Positions 9,812 to 19,425 are shown, numbered from the stretch's first letter. The stretch: 64,000 nucleotides of DNA from Chitinophagaceae bacterium (GCA_019745155.1 JAIETM010000008.1:1-64000), one strand, 5' to 3'. Translations and numbers: made by a program. The notes: generated by a model not told the origin, from the sequence alone.

Positions 9812-9871
9812 CTGATGCACATCGCAATCGAAGAGTCCATTGATTTACTCAATGGGGATACTCATTTGCAG

Positions 9872-11491
9872 TTAGTATTGGTAGCCCTTCGGATTGGGTG
9901 CCGATTGCAGGATTTCTTCCGAAACGCCTGCAGCATATTTTTCAAAATTCTGGATAAACATTTCCGCTAATTTGATGGCTGCCTGATCATACGCTGCACG
10001 ATCAGCCCATGTGTAACGCGGATGCAACAATTCCTTAGGTACACCTGGACACATCTTCGGCATCAACATACCAAATATAGGATGCTTTTCAAATTCCACT
10101 TGATCCAACGCACCGTTCAATGCAGCAGTTATCATAGCACGGGTATAAGACAATTTCATTCTATTGCCTACACCGTAACCACCACCACTCCATCCGGTAT
10201 TGATCATCCAAACATTCACTTGATGTGTACGCATTTTCTCACCCAGCATCTCGGCATATTTACCAGGATGCAAAGGCAAGAAAGGTGCACCAAAGCAAGC
10301 ACTAAATGTTGCTTTAGGTTCTGTTACACCAGCTTCTGTACCTGCTACACGTGCGGTATAACCACTGATGAATTGATACATGGCCTGACCAGGAGTCAAC
10401 TTACTGATGGGTGGCAATACACCATACGCATCGCAAGTAAGAAAGAAGATATTTTTAGGCAAACCACCCATACTTGGCTCCTGTGCATTGCTGATATAAT
10501 GCAGCGGATAGCTCACACGGGTATTCTCTGTAATGGCTTTGTTACTGAAATCTATCTGACGACTATTATCGAAGAACATGACGTTCTCTACCAATGCACC
10601 AGGCTTGATGGCACGGAATATCTCTGGCTCTTTTTCTTCAGTCAAATCAATACACTTCGCATAGCAACCACCTTCAAAATTGAAGACGCCATCATTGGTC
10701 CAGCCATGCTCATCATCACCAATCAGTTTGCGATTAGGATCAGCACTCAAAGTTGTTTTACCAGTTCCACTCAAACCGAAGAATACAGCTACATCGCCAT
10801 CCTTACCCATATTGGCACTGCAATGCATGCTGAGCACATTCAACTTGTGTGGCAGTAAATAATTGAGGATGGTGAAAATGCCTTTCTTCATTTCACCGGT
10901 ATAGCCGGTGCCACCAATCAGGATAGTTTTCTCTGTGAAAGAAACAATCGCAAAATTGTGTTGTCTGGTTCCATCAATAGCCGGATCTGCTTTGAAACCT
11001 GGCGCTTGAATAATATGCCAGTCGGGCTCAAAATTGCTAAACTCCTGCTCCGCAGGACGCAAGAACATATTGTAGGCAAATAAATTACTCCAAGCATGTT
11101 CATTGATCACACGAATATTCAAGCGATACTGTGGATCAGCGCAAGCATAAGCATCACGCACCCATAATTCTTCTTTCGCGTTCAGATAGTTCAGCACCTT
11201 CGCTTTTAACGCAGTAAACTTCTCAGGCGCAATAGCAATGTTGAAATTGTTCCAATGAACTGAGTTTTCAGTCAATGCATCTTTCACGATGAATTTGTCC
11301 TGCGGACTGCGACCAGTAAACTCACCAGTACGGATGCACAAAGCACCGGTATCATTCACCTCACCTTGGCCCCGCAATAAAGTTTGTTCTGACAATTCAT
11401 CTGGCTGTAACTGATAATGGATAGTGGATTTCGTGTTGAGCCCGAGTGCAGATAATGCAGCAATAGGCACATGTTGTGTTTTTACAGGCAT
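9872..11491 (-). CDS. pckA: Phosphoenolpyruvate carboxykinase (ATP)
   Basis: 539 residues from MPVKTQHVPIAALSALGL. It converts oxaloacetate plus ATP to phosphoenolpyruvate and CO2, the first committed step of gluconeogenesis. The kinase-1a P-loop is GLSGTGKTTLSADP; the substrate loop is RTGEFTGRSPQDKF and the metal-binding region is GDDEHGW. Length fits the ATP-dependent family (about 530-540). A reading frame extending 15 residues further upstream contains the probable -7 element TACTTTTG (minus strand, 11515-11522), so translation most likely starts at 11491. Divergent from the FAD-linked oxidase, which fits paired control of gluconeogenic and glycolate/lactate carbon, although that link is inference. 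Confidence 0.95.
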   Translation of the reverse strand: MPVKTQHVPIAALSALGLNTKSTIHYQLQPDELSEQTLLRGQGEVNDTGALCIRTGEFTGRSPQDKFIVKDALTENSVHWNNFNIAIAPEKFTALKAKVLNYLNAKEELWVRDAYACADPQYRLNIRVINEHAWSNLFAYNMFLRPAEQEFSNFEPDWHIIQAPGFKADPAIDGTRQHNFAIVSFTEKTILIGGTGYTGEMKKGIFTILNYLLPHKLNVLSMHCSANMGKDGDVAVFFGLSGTGKTTLSADPNRKLIGDDEHGWTNDGVFNFEGGCYAKCIDLTEEKEPEIFRAIKPGALVENVMFFDNSRQIDFSNKAITENTRVSYPLHYISNAQEPSMGGLPKNIFFLTCDAYGVLPPISKLTPGQAMYQFISGYTARVAGTEAGVTEPKATFSACFGAPFLPLHPGKYAEMLGEKMRTHQVNVWMINTGWSGGGYGVGNRMKLSYTRAMITAALNGALDQVEFEKHPIFGMLMPKMCPGVPKELLHPRYTWADRAAYDQAAIKLAEMFIQNFEKYAAGVSEEILQSAPNPKGYQY

Positions 11492-11514
11492 ATGCAAACA
11501 ATCGTTAGTTAGCG

Positions 11515-11522
11515 CAAAAGTA
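11515..11522 (-). promoter_or_regulatory. -7 promoter element of pckA
   Basis: On the minus strand this reads TACTTTTG, an exact TAnnTTTG match, 23 bases before the pckA ATG at 11491. No convincing TTTG was found at the usual -33 spacing. Confidence 0.5.
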
Positions 11523-11685
11523 TTGGCTCTAATCATTCAAAAAGAATGGTTGTGTAGTCCTTACACATTAGGATTTATCAACACGGATACTGCACTAGCG
11601 CCTAGGTTCATCTATTTATGCACAAGTAGAAACACATCAAGACAAATTTGCATATCCAAACAGTTACCAATCTTACAGATAGCAC

Positions 11686-11693
11686 TACTTTTG
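11686..11693 (+). promoter_or_regulatory. -7 promoter element of the FAD-linked oxidase gene
   Basis: TACTTTTG, an exact TAnnTTTG match identical to the pckA element on the other strand. It lies 14 bases before the ATG at 11708 and inside the longer reading frame from 11648, so the later ATG is the better start. Confidence 0.5.
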
Positions 11694-11707
11694 CGCAAAC
11701 AATCGGG

Positions 11708-13114
11708 ATGTCATCCATCAGCACCAAACATTACGAAGCTTTCAAATCCATCGTAGGCGAAGCATATATTTTCACAGATCAGGAATCCTTAGAAAAATAT
11801 GGCCGCGATGAAACAGAGCACCTACTCTATTTACCACAAGTAGTGCTAAGACCTGGCACAGCAGAAGAGATTAGTGCTATCCTTACCATATGTAATGCAG
11901 AAGGCATACCTGTTACACCACGTGGAGGCGGTACAGGACTAAGCGGTGGTGCTTTACCACATTTAGGTGGTGTGGTGATTCTAACAGACAGATTCAATCG
12001 CATTATTAATATCGATGAACGCAACCTACAAGTGATTACAGAGCCTGGTGTGATTACTGAGGTTTTACAAAATGCCGTAAAAGAAAAAGGTTTGTTCTAC
12101 CCGCCTGATCCAAGCAGCCGCGGCTCCTGTTTTATCGGCGGCAATATTGCAGAGAATAGTGGCGGACCAAAAGCGGTGAAATACGGTGTCGTAAAAGATT
12201 ATGTATTGAATCTGGAAATGGTTTTGCCTACCGGTGAAATTATCTGGACTGGTGCGAATGTGTTGAAGAATGCTACCGGCTATAACCTCACACAATTGGT
12301 CGTGGGTAGCGAAGGCACACTGGGTATTGTTACCAAGATTGTGTTGAAATTGATACCGCATCCGAAGTATGATCTACTCATGCTGGTTCCATTTAACGAT
12401 GTCACCAAAGCAGGCGAAGCAGTGAGTGCTATCTTCCGCGCAGGTTTTACACCAAGTGCTTTGGAATTGGTAGAGATTAACGCATTGAAGATTGTGAGCC
12501 AAATGGTGGACAGCCATGTGGTGCCTGTTACAGATGAGATGGAAGCCCACCTCATCATTGAAGTGGATGGCAATGATATGGATGTGTTGATGAAGGATAT
12601 GGAGGCCATTGCTGAACTCTTAACCCAATACGATGCTGGTGAGATATTCTTTGCAGACGATGCCCAACAGAAAACAGAACTCTGGAAATTACGCAGACGT
12701 GCTGCCGAAGCAGTAAAACTGAAAGGCTATACGATTGAGGAAGACACGGTTGTACCAAGAGCTGAATTACCTGCATTGATTCGTGGTGTGAAAGCATTGG
12801 CTGAAAAATATGCTTTCAACGTCGTGTGCTATGGCCATGCTGGCGATGGCAATCTGCATGTACGCATCAATAAACCCGGCACTAGCAATAGTCAGGACGA
12901 CCCACAGATTCAGGAAGCCCTGCGTGCTTTATTTCAACTGGTGCATTCTTTAGGCGGCACCATCAGTGGCGAGCATGGCATTGGTTTGATTCAGAAATCC
13001 TATATGGATATTGTTTTTGATGATGCACAACTTAGATTGATGCGTTCCATCAAAAAAGCCTTCGATCCTAACAATATTTTAAATGCCGGAAAAATTTTCG
13101 ACCTGCATGAATAA
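11708..13114 (+). CDS. FAD-linked oxidase, GlcD / D-lactate dehydrogenase type
   Basis: 468 residues from MSSISTKHYEAFKSIVG. The PCMH-type FAD-binding domain is shown by PRGGGTGLSGGALP and PPDPSSRGSCFIGGNIAENS, and the C-terminal FAD-oxidase domain ends with the conserved GTISGEHGIGLIQKSYM. The family oxidises 2-hydroxyacids (glycolate, D-lactate, D-2-hydroxyglutarate) in the cytosol or at the membrane and passes electrons to quinones or a partner. No GlcE/GlcF gene is adjacent, which favours a stand-alone D-lactate or D-2-hydroxyglutarate dehydrogenase; the substrate remains open. It carries an exact -7 element just upstream and is divergent from pckA. Confidence 0.88.
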   Translation: MSSISTKHYEAFKSIVGEAYIFTDQESLEKYGRDETEHLLYLPQVVLRPGTAEEISAILTICNAEGIPVTPRGGGTGLSGGALPHLGGVVILTDRFNRIINIDERNLQVITEPGVITEVLQNAVKEKGLFYPPDPSSRGSCFIGGNIAENSGGPKAVKYGVVKDYVLNLEMVLPTGEIIWTGANVLKNATGYNLTQLVVGSEGTLGIVTKIVLKLIPHPKYDLLMLVPFNDVTKAGEAVSAIFRAGFTPSALELVEINALKIVSQMVDSHVVPVTDEMEAHLIIEVDGNDMDVLMKDMEAIAELLTQYDAGEIFFADDAQQKTELWKLRRRAAEAVKLKGYTIEEDTVVPRAELPALIRGVKALAEKYAFNVVCYGHAGDGNLHVRINKPGTSNSQDDPQIQEALRALFQLVHSLGGTISGEHGIGLIQKSYMDIVFDDAQLRLMRSIKKAFDPNNILNAGKIFDLHE

Positions 13115-13116
13115 TG

Positions 13117-13124
13117 TAGGTTTG
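13117..13124 (+). promoter_or_regulatory. -7 promoter element of the 13144 gene
   Basis: TAGGTTTG, an exact TAnnTTTG match three bases after the oxidase stop codon and 19 bases before the next ATG. It suggests that the downstream gene has its own promoter. Confidence 0.4.
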
Positions 13125-13143
13125 TAACACAAGCAGATTAATA

Positions 13144-13776
13144 ATGAAAAAAATACTCATGGCATTGTGCCTGTTCAGTGCAAGTATTGCCACTGCACAG
13201 GATGAAAAAGAAGAGAATCCTGAAAAAGGTAAGTTTCAGCGAAACAGAATGTTCGCGGGTACTTCTCTGAACCTTGGCTTTAGTGGCAGTTTCTTTCAAA
13301 TTGCTGCAACACCTGAACTAGGCTATAGTATTACCAATTGGCTGGACGCAGGTATTGCAATGAACGTAAACTACACATCACTTAGATATAATGCTTTCAG
13401 TGATAGAACCTTGGCCATTGGCCCTGGTGCATTTGTGCGCGTATGGCCGGTGAACTTTTTATTCTTAACTGCACAACCGGAGTGGAACTTTATCAACCTC
13501 AGCAGAAAATATACAACAAGCGGCATCCCCACCGAGAAATACAATTTCAATGCAAGCAGTGTATTAGTGGGTGGTGGCTATGGCACACGTATCGTTGGCC
13601 AGGCTTACAGTTATTTGGCCATTCTGTTTGATGCCACACAACACAAAGACTCACCTTATCGTGATGCAGAAAACAGAGCAGTACCAGTATTTAGAGCAGG
13701 TTTCTCTTTCTACTTCAATAAGCCAAAAACGGTTATAGATGAACCAGCAGTTCGTCAACCGATGCGCAGATTTTAA
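13144..13776 (+). CDS. Outer-membrane beta-barrel-like protein of unknown function
   Basis: 210 residues with a signal peptide (MKKILMALCLFSASIATAQ). The rest alternates hydrophobic and polar residues (FAGTSLNLGFSGSFFQIA, ELGYSITNWLDAGIAMNVNY, SVLVGGGYGTRIVG, RAGFSFYFN), as expected of a small outer-membrane barrel. The exact family is not recognised. Its last 44 bases overlap the 3' end of the convergent LOG-family gene. Confidence 0.65.
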   Translation: MKKILMALCLFSASIATAQDEKEENPEKGKFQRNRMFAGTSLNLGFSGSFFQIAATPELGYSITNWLDAGIAMNVNYTSLRYNAFSDRTLAIGPGAFVRVWPVNFLFLTAQPEWNFINLSRKYTTSGIPTEKYNFNASSVLVGGGYGTRIVGQAYSYLAILFDATQHKDSPYRDAENRAVPVFRAGFSFYFNKPKTVIDEPAVRQPMRRF

Positions 13777-14269
13777 GCCGGTCGGCCCAGTTTTCATAGA
13801 GAAAACCTTCTGCAGCCATTTGTTTTACATGGGCGATTAAATGATCATAATATCCTGCTGTATTCAGCAGGATTATTTTTTTATCGTGGATATTCAAGGT
13901 ATTCCATGTGAGCATTTCGAAGAGTTCATCCAATGTACCATTTCCGCCGGGTAGAATTACCGCCATATCACATAGCTCATACATCATTTTCTTGCGGATA
14001 TGCATATCCGCTACCACTTTCAACTCGGAGATACTTTGATGCGCATGCTCCCATCCTACCAGTACTTCGGGAATTACCCCAACCACATGTCCGCCATTGT
14101 CCATAACGGCATTGGCCACATCGCCCATCAGTCCTTTGTTTCCACCACCATATACCAGTTGAATCTTTTCCTTTGCCAGCATCATTCCCAATGCCTTGGC
14201 TGCTTCGCTATAAGCAGGATGATTACCTGCTTTTGATCCACAGAAGACAGCAATACTTTGTACGCGCAT
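13733..14269 (-). CDS. LOG family protein (TIGR00730), nucleoside-monophosphate phosphoribohydrolase type
   Basis: 178 residues. The Rossmann-like start SIAVFCGSKAGNHPAY, the YGGGNKGLMG loop and the PGGNGTLDELFE motif (PGGxGTxxE class) identify the LONELY GUY/YgdH-type family, which cleaves nucleoside 5'-monophosphates to base and ribose 5-phosphate. In bacteria these enzymes serve nucleotide turnover and are often mislabelled lysine decarboxylase. Catalytic Arg and Glu are present (HIRKKMMY, DELFE). Convergent and overlapping with the 13144 gene; divergent from the symporter. Confidence 0.88.
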   Translation of the reverse strand: MRVQSIAVFCGSKAGNHPAYSEAAKALGMMLAKEKIQLVYGGGNKGLMGDVANAVMDNGGHVVGVIPEVLVGWEHAHQSISELKVVADMHIRKKMMYELCDMAVILPGGNGTLDELFEMLTWNTLNIHDKKIILLNTAGYYDHLIAHVKQMAAEGFLYENWADRLKICASVDELLVHL

Positions 14270-14347
14270 GATTCCTTTTTTCTGTTGGCAAAATAGGCTT
14301 TATTTTTACGCATACCCATTTTGCTTACACACAGATAACCATTGCTT

Positions 14348-15799
14348 ATGTCGCCCCTAATGCTGTTCTCCTTTGTTATTGCTTATTTCTTGATCTTATT
14401 AGCCGTAGCCTGGTATACAGGACGAAACAGCAATAACGATTCCTTTTTCATTGGCAATAAGAATAGCAACTGGATGCTGGTGGCATTCGGCATGATTGGC
14501 ACTTCGCTTAGTGGTGTCACTTTTGTAAGTGTGCCCGGCGATGTAGGTCGCAATTCCTTTGCCTATTTTCAAATCACGCTGGGTTATCTGCTAGGTTATG
14601 TGGTGATTGCCTATGTATTGCTGCCACTTTATTATAAGCTCAACCTCACTTCTATTTACAACTACCTCAGCTCAAGATTAGGTTTCAAATCGTATAAAAC
14701 TGGGGCATCATTCTTTATTCTTTCCAGAACATTAGGCGCTACTGCTCGACTGTATTTGGTGGTGAAGATTTTACAAGATGCCATTCTCGAAAGCTTTGGC
14801 GTTCCTTTCTGGGTAACCACCTTGATCATTCTGGTAATGATTCTCGTATACACCTATGAAGGCGGGGTTAAAACCATTGTTTGGACAGACACTTTGCAAA
14901 CCACTTGTATGCTGGCTGGCCTTGTTATCTGTGTATTCTACATCTTGAATGTAATGGGCATCAGTTTCAGCGATAGCCTTGCTGCGATGGAAGGCAATAG
15001 CTATTCAAAAATCTTCTTCACTGATCCACAGAGTAAGAATTTCTTCCTCAAACAAATACTGGCTGGCGCTTTCATCACCATTACCATGACGGGTATGGAT
15101 CAGGAAATGATGCAGAAGAATATCTCGGTTAAAACGCTCAAGGATTCACAGAAGAATATCCTCACACTCGCATTCATTATGCTGGTGGTGATTTTACTGT
15201 TCTTATTCCTCGGTGGATTATTGCATTTATACGCACATCAATTGAATGTAACAGCAACAGGCGATAAACTCTTCCCTACGGTGGCTTTACAACATATGCC
15301 GCCGATGGTATCTGTGATCTTCATCATCGCATTGATCTCCGCCCTCTTCCCAAGCGCTGATGGTGCCATTACTGCATTAACCGCTTCTTTCTGTATTGAT
15401 ATCCTAGGTATGCAACGCAACACCGAGTGGAGTGATGCAGAGAAAAAGAAAATTCGTCAACGCGTACACCTCAGCTTTGCTGCCATCTTTTTGTTATTCG
15501 TGATGGTATTCAAATGGGTGAATGATCCCAGCATGATTGGTGTAATCTTGAAAGTAGCAGGTTATACTTACGGACCATTACTCGGCCTCTTTACATTCGG
15601 CATCTTAACCAAGAGAGCAGTACAAGACAAATTGGTTCCATTCATCTGTATCGCTGCGCCCATCATCTGCTTCTTCATCGATAAATACCAAAAGAGTTTA
15701 TTCGGCGGATTTGAAATTGGCCTGGAATTACTCATCATCAATGGCTTCCTCACATTTATCGGTTTGATGGCTGTTTCACATAAAAAAGCCCTTGCTTGA
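14348..15799 (+). CDS. Sodium:solute symporter (SSS family)
   Basis: 483 residues from the ATG at 14348; a TTG six bases earlier is in frame but less likely. About 13 hydrophobic segments are visible, starting with MLFSFVIAYFLILLAVAW, and the family signature region GTSLSGVTFVSVPG lies near residue 50. Members use the sodium gradient to import sugars, carboxylates, proline, pantothenate or iodide; the substrate cannot be called here. Its stop overlaps the ATG of the O-methyltransferase (TGATG at 15797-15801), so the two are translationally coupled. Confidence 0.85.
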   Translation: MSPLMLFSFVIAYFLILLAVAWYTGRNSNNDSFFIGNKNSNWMLVAFGMIGTSLSGVTFVSVPGDVGRNSFAYFQITLGYLLGYVVIAYVLLPLYYKLNLTSIYNYLSSRLGFKSYKTGASFFILSRTLGATARLYLVVKILQDAILESFGVPFWVTTLIILVMILVYTYEGGVKTIVWTDTLQTTCMLAGLVICVFYILNVMGISFSDSLAAMEGNSYSKIFFTDPQSKNFFLKQILAGAFITITMTGMDQEMMQKNISVKTLKDSQKNILTLAFIMLVVILLFLFLGGLLHLYAHQLNVTATGDKLFPTVALQHMPPMVSVIFIIALISALFPSADGAITALTASFCIDILGMQRNTEWSDAEKKKIRQRVHLSFAAIFLLFVMVFKWVNDPSMIGVILKVAGYTYGPLLGLFTFGILTKRAVQDKLVPFICIAAPIICFFIDKYQKSLFGGFEIGLELLIINGFLTFIGLMAVSHKKALA

Positions 15800-16437
15800 T
15801 GGAACTGGTGAACCTCTTGGCAGAAGCCTATGCAGATAGCCATACTTCACCCGATGAAGGCCTATTACAGGAGATCGCAGATCAAACAAATGCTAGCCAT
15901 CCGCATGCCCATATGCTAAGCGGGCACGTGCAAGGCAGGCTGCTCAGTTTTCTCAGCCGACTCCTGCAGCCACGAACTATTTTAGAAATTGGCACTTTTA
16001 CAGGGTATAGCGCTTTATGCCTTGCCGAGGGCTTACACGCTGAAGGTCAGCTACATACGATAGAAATCCGCGAATCTGACGCCTTACAGGCTCAGGAAAA
16101 TTTTCACAAAAGCAATGCCGGGAAGCAGGTAACTTTGCACACCGGAAATGCACTGGAGATCATACCCGCATTGCCTTTCAGCTGGGACCTGGTTTTTATT
16201 GACGCGGATAAAACTGCATATATCGACTATTACGAAATGGTGGTTCCCAGATTAAGTGAAAAAGGCATGATCATCGCAGACAATGTTTTATTCCATGGTC
16301 AGGTGCTGGAACCGGAGATCAAAGGAAAAAATGCCAAAGCCATTCATGCATTCAATGCACATGTGGCGGCGGATAACAGAACAGAACAGGTCTTGCTTAC
16401 TGTACGCGATGGCCTGATGCTGATCAAAAAGAAATGA
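15799..16437 (+). CDS. SAM-dependent O-methyltransferase (family 3, CCoAOMT-like)
   Basis: 212 residues. SAM-binding motif I is ILEIGTFTGYSALCLAEGL, the acidic SAM-contacting loop is LHTIEIRE and the metal-binding region is DLVFIDADKTAYIDYYE. The family methylates catechol-type hydroxyls or related acceptors using a divalent cation. Bacterial members of this size are usually of unknown substrate. It starts inside the stop codon of the symporter gene and is followed one base later by the glucosaminidase gene, so the three form an operon. Confidence 0.87.
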   Translation: MELVNLLAEAYADSHTSPDEGLLQEIADQTNASHPHAHMLSGHVQGRLLSFLSRLLQPRTILEIGTFTGYSALCLAEGLHAEGQLHTIEIRESDALQAQENFHKSNAGKQVTLHTGNALEIIPALPFSWDLVFIDADKTAYIDYYEMVVPRLSEKGMIIADNVLFHGQVLEPEIKGKNAKAIHAFNAHVAADNRTEQVLLTVRDGLMLIKKK

Positions 16438-16438
16438 C

Positions 16439-17566
16439 ATGAAGCGTTTGTTACTCATAGGATTTGTTTTACTGACTACTACACTGATGGCACAAATGCA
16501 CAATCCAAAAGTGCAGCAATACATTGCTGCGTATAAGGATTTGGCCATGGCCGAAATGCAACGCACGGGTATTCCTGCATCTATCAAATTAGCACAGGGC
16601 ATTCTGGAATCTCAAGCTGGCGAAAGTCCACTTTCGAAACGTTCCAATAACCATTTCGGCATTAAGTGTAAAACTGAGTGGACTGGCGCGCGCACTTATC
16701 ATGATGATGATGCACGTGGCGAATGCTTTCGTGTATACAACACTGTTGAAGAATCCTACAAAGACCATTCAGAATTTTTGAAGACAAGGCCACATTATTC
16801 TTTTTTGTTTCTATTGGACCCAGCAGATTACAAAGCATGGGCCAATGGCTTAAAGAAAGCAGGTTATGCTACCAGCAAAACCTATCCGCAGCAACTCATT
16901 AAAACCATTGAAGAAAATAACCTGCAACAATTCTCTGAATTGGTTATCGCGAAAAACAATCGCAAACAAGACTTAGCTAAAACAGTAGAACCAGCAATCG
17001 TCAATAATCAACCGCCTGTTACGCAGTCCGGACCAAATCAAGTGATTGCAACACAAGAAGAACCCAAACAAAGCGGCAAAACCACTGTGGTGGTGGAAGA
17101 TGTTGATGACGATACTGATGCATTGGCAGAAACTGTGGTAAGCGGCATCGTAGCAAAGCCTAAGAACACTACACAAAAAGCCAAGCCCTATCCTGATGGT
17201 GTTTTCAGCATCAATGGCAGTAAAGTATTTTATGCGAATGCAGGCACTTCTTTATTAGCAATCGCTGATCAGTATGATTTGTCGATGAGCAAACTGCTTG
17301 ACTACAACGATTTAGATGGTGTAGATGTATTGGCAAAAGACCAGCTCATATTTGTTGAAAAGAAAGCTAGAAAAAGTGAGAAAGACTTTCATATTGTTGA
17401 AAGCGATGAAACCTGGTACGAGATTAGTCAGAAAGAAGGCATTGCTTTAAAGAGCTTATTAGAATTGAATAACCTGAAGAAAGAAGTCCCCTTGGCCAAA
17501 GGAGAAAAAATTCACCTGAAACCTAAGACTTCTGTTGTAGCAAAAACACCAGCCAACCGTCTCTGA
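16439..17566 (+). CDS. Secreted glucosaminidase with two LysM domains
   Basis: 375 residues. A signal peptide (MKRLLLIGFVLLTTTLMAQ) precedes a glucosaminidase domain (about 25-160; IKLAQGILESQAGES, SNNHFGIKCKTEW, DHSEFLKTRPHYSFLF), the GH73-type fold that cuts N-acetylglucosaminyl bonds of peptidoglycan. Glu in ILESQAGES is the expected catalytic acid. A low-complexity linker (about 165-235) leads to two LysM modules (about 250-300 and 315-365), which bind peptidoglycan. Acts in the periplasm in cell-wall remodelling or division. Third gene of the symporter operon. Confidence 0.9.
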   Translation: MKRLLLIGFVLLTTTLMAQMHNPKVQQYIAAYKDLAMAEMQRTGIPASIKLAQGILESQAGESPLSKRSNNHFGIKCKTEWTGARTYHDDDARGECFRVYNTVEESYKDHSEFLKTRPHYSFLFLLDPADYKAWANGLKKAGYATSKTYPQQLIKTIEENNLQQFSELVIAKNNRKQDLAKTVEPAIVNNQPPVTQSGPNQVIATQEEPKQSGKTTVVVEDVDDDTDALAETVVSGIVAKPKNTTQKAKPYPDGVFSINGSKVFYANAGTSLLAIADQYDLSMSKLLDYNDLDGVDVLAKDQLIFVEKKARKSEKDFHIVESDETWYEISQKEGIALKSLLELNNLKKEVPLAKGEKIHLKPKTSVVAKTPANRL

Positions 17567-17576
17567 TCACTTACAA

Positions 17577-17640
17577 TCATTCTATCACTCAATCATTCTA
17601 TCACTCAATCATTCTATCATTCAATCATTCTATCATCCAC
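17577..17640 (+). repeat. Four tandem copies of a 16-bp repeat upstream of hpt
   Basis: Unit TCATTCTATCACTCAA occurs at 17577, 17593, 17609 (one change) and 17625 (last bases diverged), with a degraded continuation to about 17652, ending ten bases before the hpt ATG. The stretch is almost free of G. It fills nearly the entire space between the glucosaminidase and hpt. Confidence 0.9.
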
Positions 17641-17661
17641 TCATCCATTCATTGATCTCTC

Positions 17662-18195
17662 ATGAAAATTCAACTCCACGATAAAACCTTTCAGCCATAT
17701 ATCACTGAACAAGAGATTCAGGAAAAAGTAAAAGCATTGGCTGCGCAATTAGATCAGGAATATGCAGGCAAGAAACCCTTATTCATTGCGATTCTGAATG
17801 GCTCCTTCATGTTTGCTGCCGACCTGTTCAAATACTTAAGCATTGAAGCTGAAATCTGTTTCATCAAACTAGCTTCTTACAAAGGCACAAAATCAAGCGG
17901 ACACGTCATAACTGCTATCGGTTTGGATACAGATGTTACCGGCCGCGATGTGATTATTCTGGAAGACATTATTGATACCGGTAAAACCATGAGTGAGTTT
18001 TTACCGCAATTGCAAAACCAACAGCCGAAATCAATTAAGATTGCTGTTCTCTTACACAAGCCGGAAGCAACTGTCTATCCTGTTCCGGTTGACTACTGCT
18101 GCTTCACCATCCCCAACAGATTTGTATTGGGCTATGGTTTAGATTACGATGGCTATGGCCGAAACATCAAAGAGATTTATCAATTAGAAGGATAA
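17662..18195 (+). CDS. hpt: Hypoxanthine phosphoribosyltransferase
   Basis: 177 residues. The PRPP-binding motif is VIILEDIIDTGKTM, the PPi loop region is FIAILNGSFMFAADL, and the flexible loop is LASYKGTKSSG. The enzyme salvages hypoxanthine (and often guanine) to IMP/GMP in the cytosol. Length and motifs are normal for bacterial Hpt. Its upstream region is the 16-bp tandem repeat. A bidirectional terminator separates it from dnaJ. Confidence 0.93.
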   Translation: MKIQLHDKTFQPYITEQEIQEKVKALAAQLDQEYAGKKPLFIAILNGSFMFAADLFKYLSIEAEICFIKLASYKGTKSSGHVITAIGLDTDVTGRDVIILEDIIDTGKTMSEFLPQLQNQQPKSIKIAVLLHKPEATVYPVPVDYCCFTIPNRFVLGYGLDYDGYGRNIKEIYQLEG

Positions 18196-18200
18196 AACAA

Positions 18201-18223
18201 AACCCCGCGATTGCGGGGTTTTT
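18201..18223. terminator. Bidirectional terminator between hpt and dnaJ
   Basis: AACCCCGC (18201-18208), loop GATT, GCGGGGTT (18213-18220), with A and T runs on either side, placed between convergent stop codons. Confidence 0.85.
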
Positions 18224-18225
18224 CA

Positions 18226-19392
18226 TTAACTGAAAGCTTCTCTGACTCTTTCAAAAAAGCCCTTATCATTTTTATCTGGTCTAGGTTTAAAATTGGGACT
18301 ATTCGCCAGTTTCTCCAGCATGGTTTTTTCTTCGCTGCTGAGCTCTTGTGGCGTCCACACATTCACATAGATCAATTGATCCCCTTTGCTATACCCTTGC
18401 ACTTCAGGGAAACCCTTGCCTTTTAAACGGAAGATCTTTCCACTCTGTGTACCTGCGGGTATCTTGATTTTCGCTCTGCCATCAATCGTAGGCACTTCCA
18501 CATTGGTACCAAATGCTGCTTCAGGAAAAGAGATATGTAAATCAAACGCCACATTCAATCCATCACGCTTGAGCTCTGCATGTGGTTCTTCTTCAATCTG
18601 AATCAGTAAATCACCCGCCATACCACCACGCTCGCCGGCATTACCTTTTCCACCCATGCTTAGCTGCATACCTTCTTGTACACCTGCTGGGATATCAATC
18701 GTAATGGTTTCCTCTCCGTAAACCCTTCCCTCTCCTTTACATGAACCACATTTAGCAGTAACAGTAGTTCCTTCTCCATTACAAGTTGGACAAGTGGTTA
18801 CAGTTTGCATCTGACCCAGGAAAGTATTGGTTACTTTTCTTACTTGTCCGTTACCGCCACAAGTACCACAGGTTTGTACACTGTTCTTATCTTTTGCACC
18901 ACTGCCGCTACAAGTGCCACACACCACATGCTTCTTCACCTTCACATTCTTGGTAACACCCTTGGCAATCTCTTCAAAATTCAATTTGAGTTTGATGCGC
19001 AGATTACTACCTCTTGCACCACGCGAACGTGATGTACCACCACCTCTTCTTCCGCCGCCACCGCCGCCGAAGAAAGAACCGAATAAATCATCACCGAAAA
19101 TATCTCCAAACTGACTGAAGATATCTTCCATATTGCTGTTGTGGAAACCACCACCGCCAGTGCCCGGACCAAATGCCGCATGACCATAGCGATCGTATTT
19201 CGCACGCTTATCTGCATCACTCAATACTTCGTAAGCTTCGGCTGCTTCTTTGAATTTTTCTTCTGCAGCTTTATCGCCCGGATTCCTATCCGGATGATAC
19301 TGCATCGCCACTTTACGGTAAGACTTCTTAATCTCTTCTGCCGTAGCCGACTTACTTACGCCCAGTATTTCGTAATAATCTCTTTTACTCAT
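18226..19392 (-). CDS. dnaJ: Chaperone DnaJ (Hsp40)
   Basis: 388 residues. The J domain carries the HPD tripeptide ([16 protein letters not shown]), followed by a Gly/Phe-rich region ([13 protein letters not shown]), four zinc-binding CxxCxGxG repeats ([36 protein letters not shown]) and C-terminal substrate-binding domains. It stimulates DnaK ATPase and delivers unfolded clients. It follows grpE by 33 bases on the same strand; dnaK is not in the window. Confidence 0.97.
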   Translation of the reverse strand: MSKRDYYEILGVSKSATAEEIKKSYRKVAMQYHPDRNPGDKAAEEKFKEAAEAYEVLSDADKRAKYDRYGHAAFGPGTGGGGFHNSNMEDIFSQFGDIFGDDLFGSFFGGGGGGRRGGGTSRSRGARGSNLRIKLKLNFEEIAKGVTKNVKVKKHVVCGTCSGSGAKDKNSVQTCGTCGGNGQVRKVTNTFLGQMQTVTTCPTCNGEGTTVTAKCGSCKGEGRVYGEETITIDIPAGVQEGMQLSMGGKGNAGERGGMAGDLLIQIEEEPHAELKRDGLNVAFDLHISFPEAAFGTNVEVPTIDGRAKIKIPAGTQSGKIFRLKGKGFPEVQGYSKGDQLIYVNVWTPQELSSEEKTMLEKLANSPNFKPRPDKNDKGFFERVREAFS

Positions 19393-19425
19393 AACAAAGC
19401 CTTACGGCCAATTGATACTTGATTG

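Noticed and set aside
13733-14269. Lysine decarboxylase
   Set aside because: The PGGxGT motif marks the LOG phosphoribohydrolase family, for which the older name is a misannotation.
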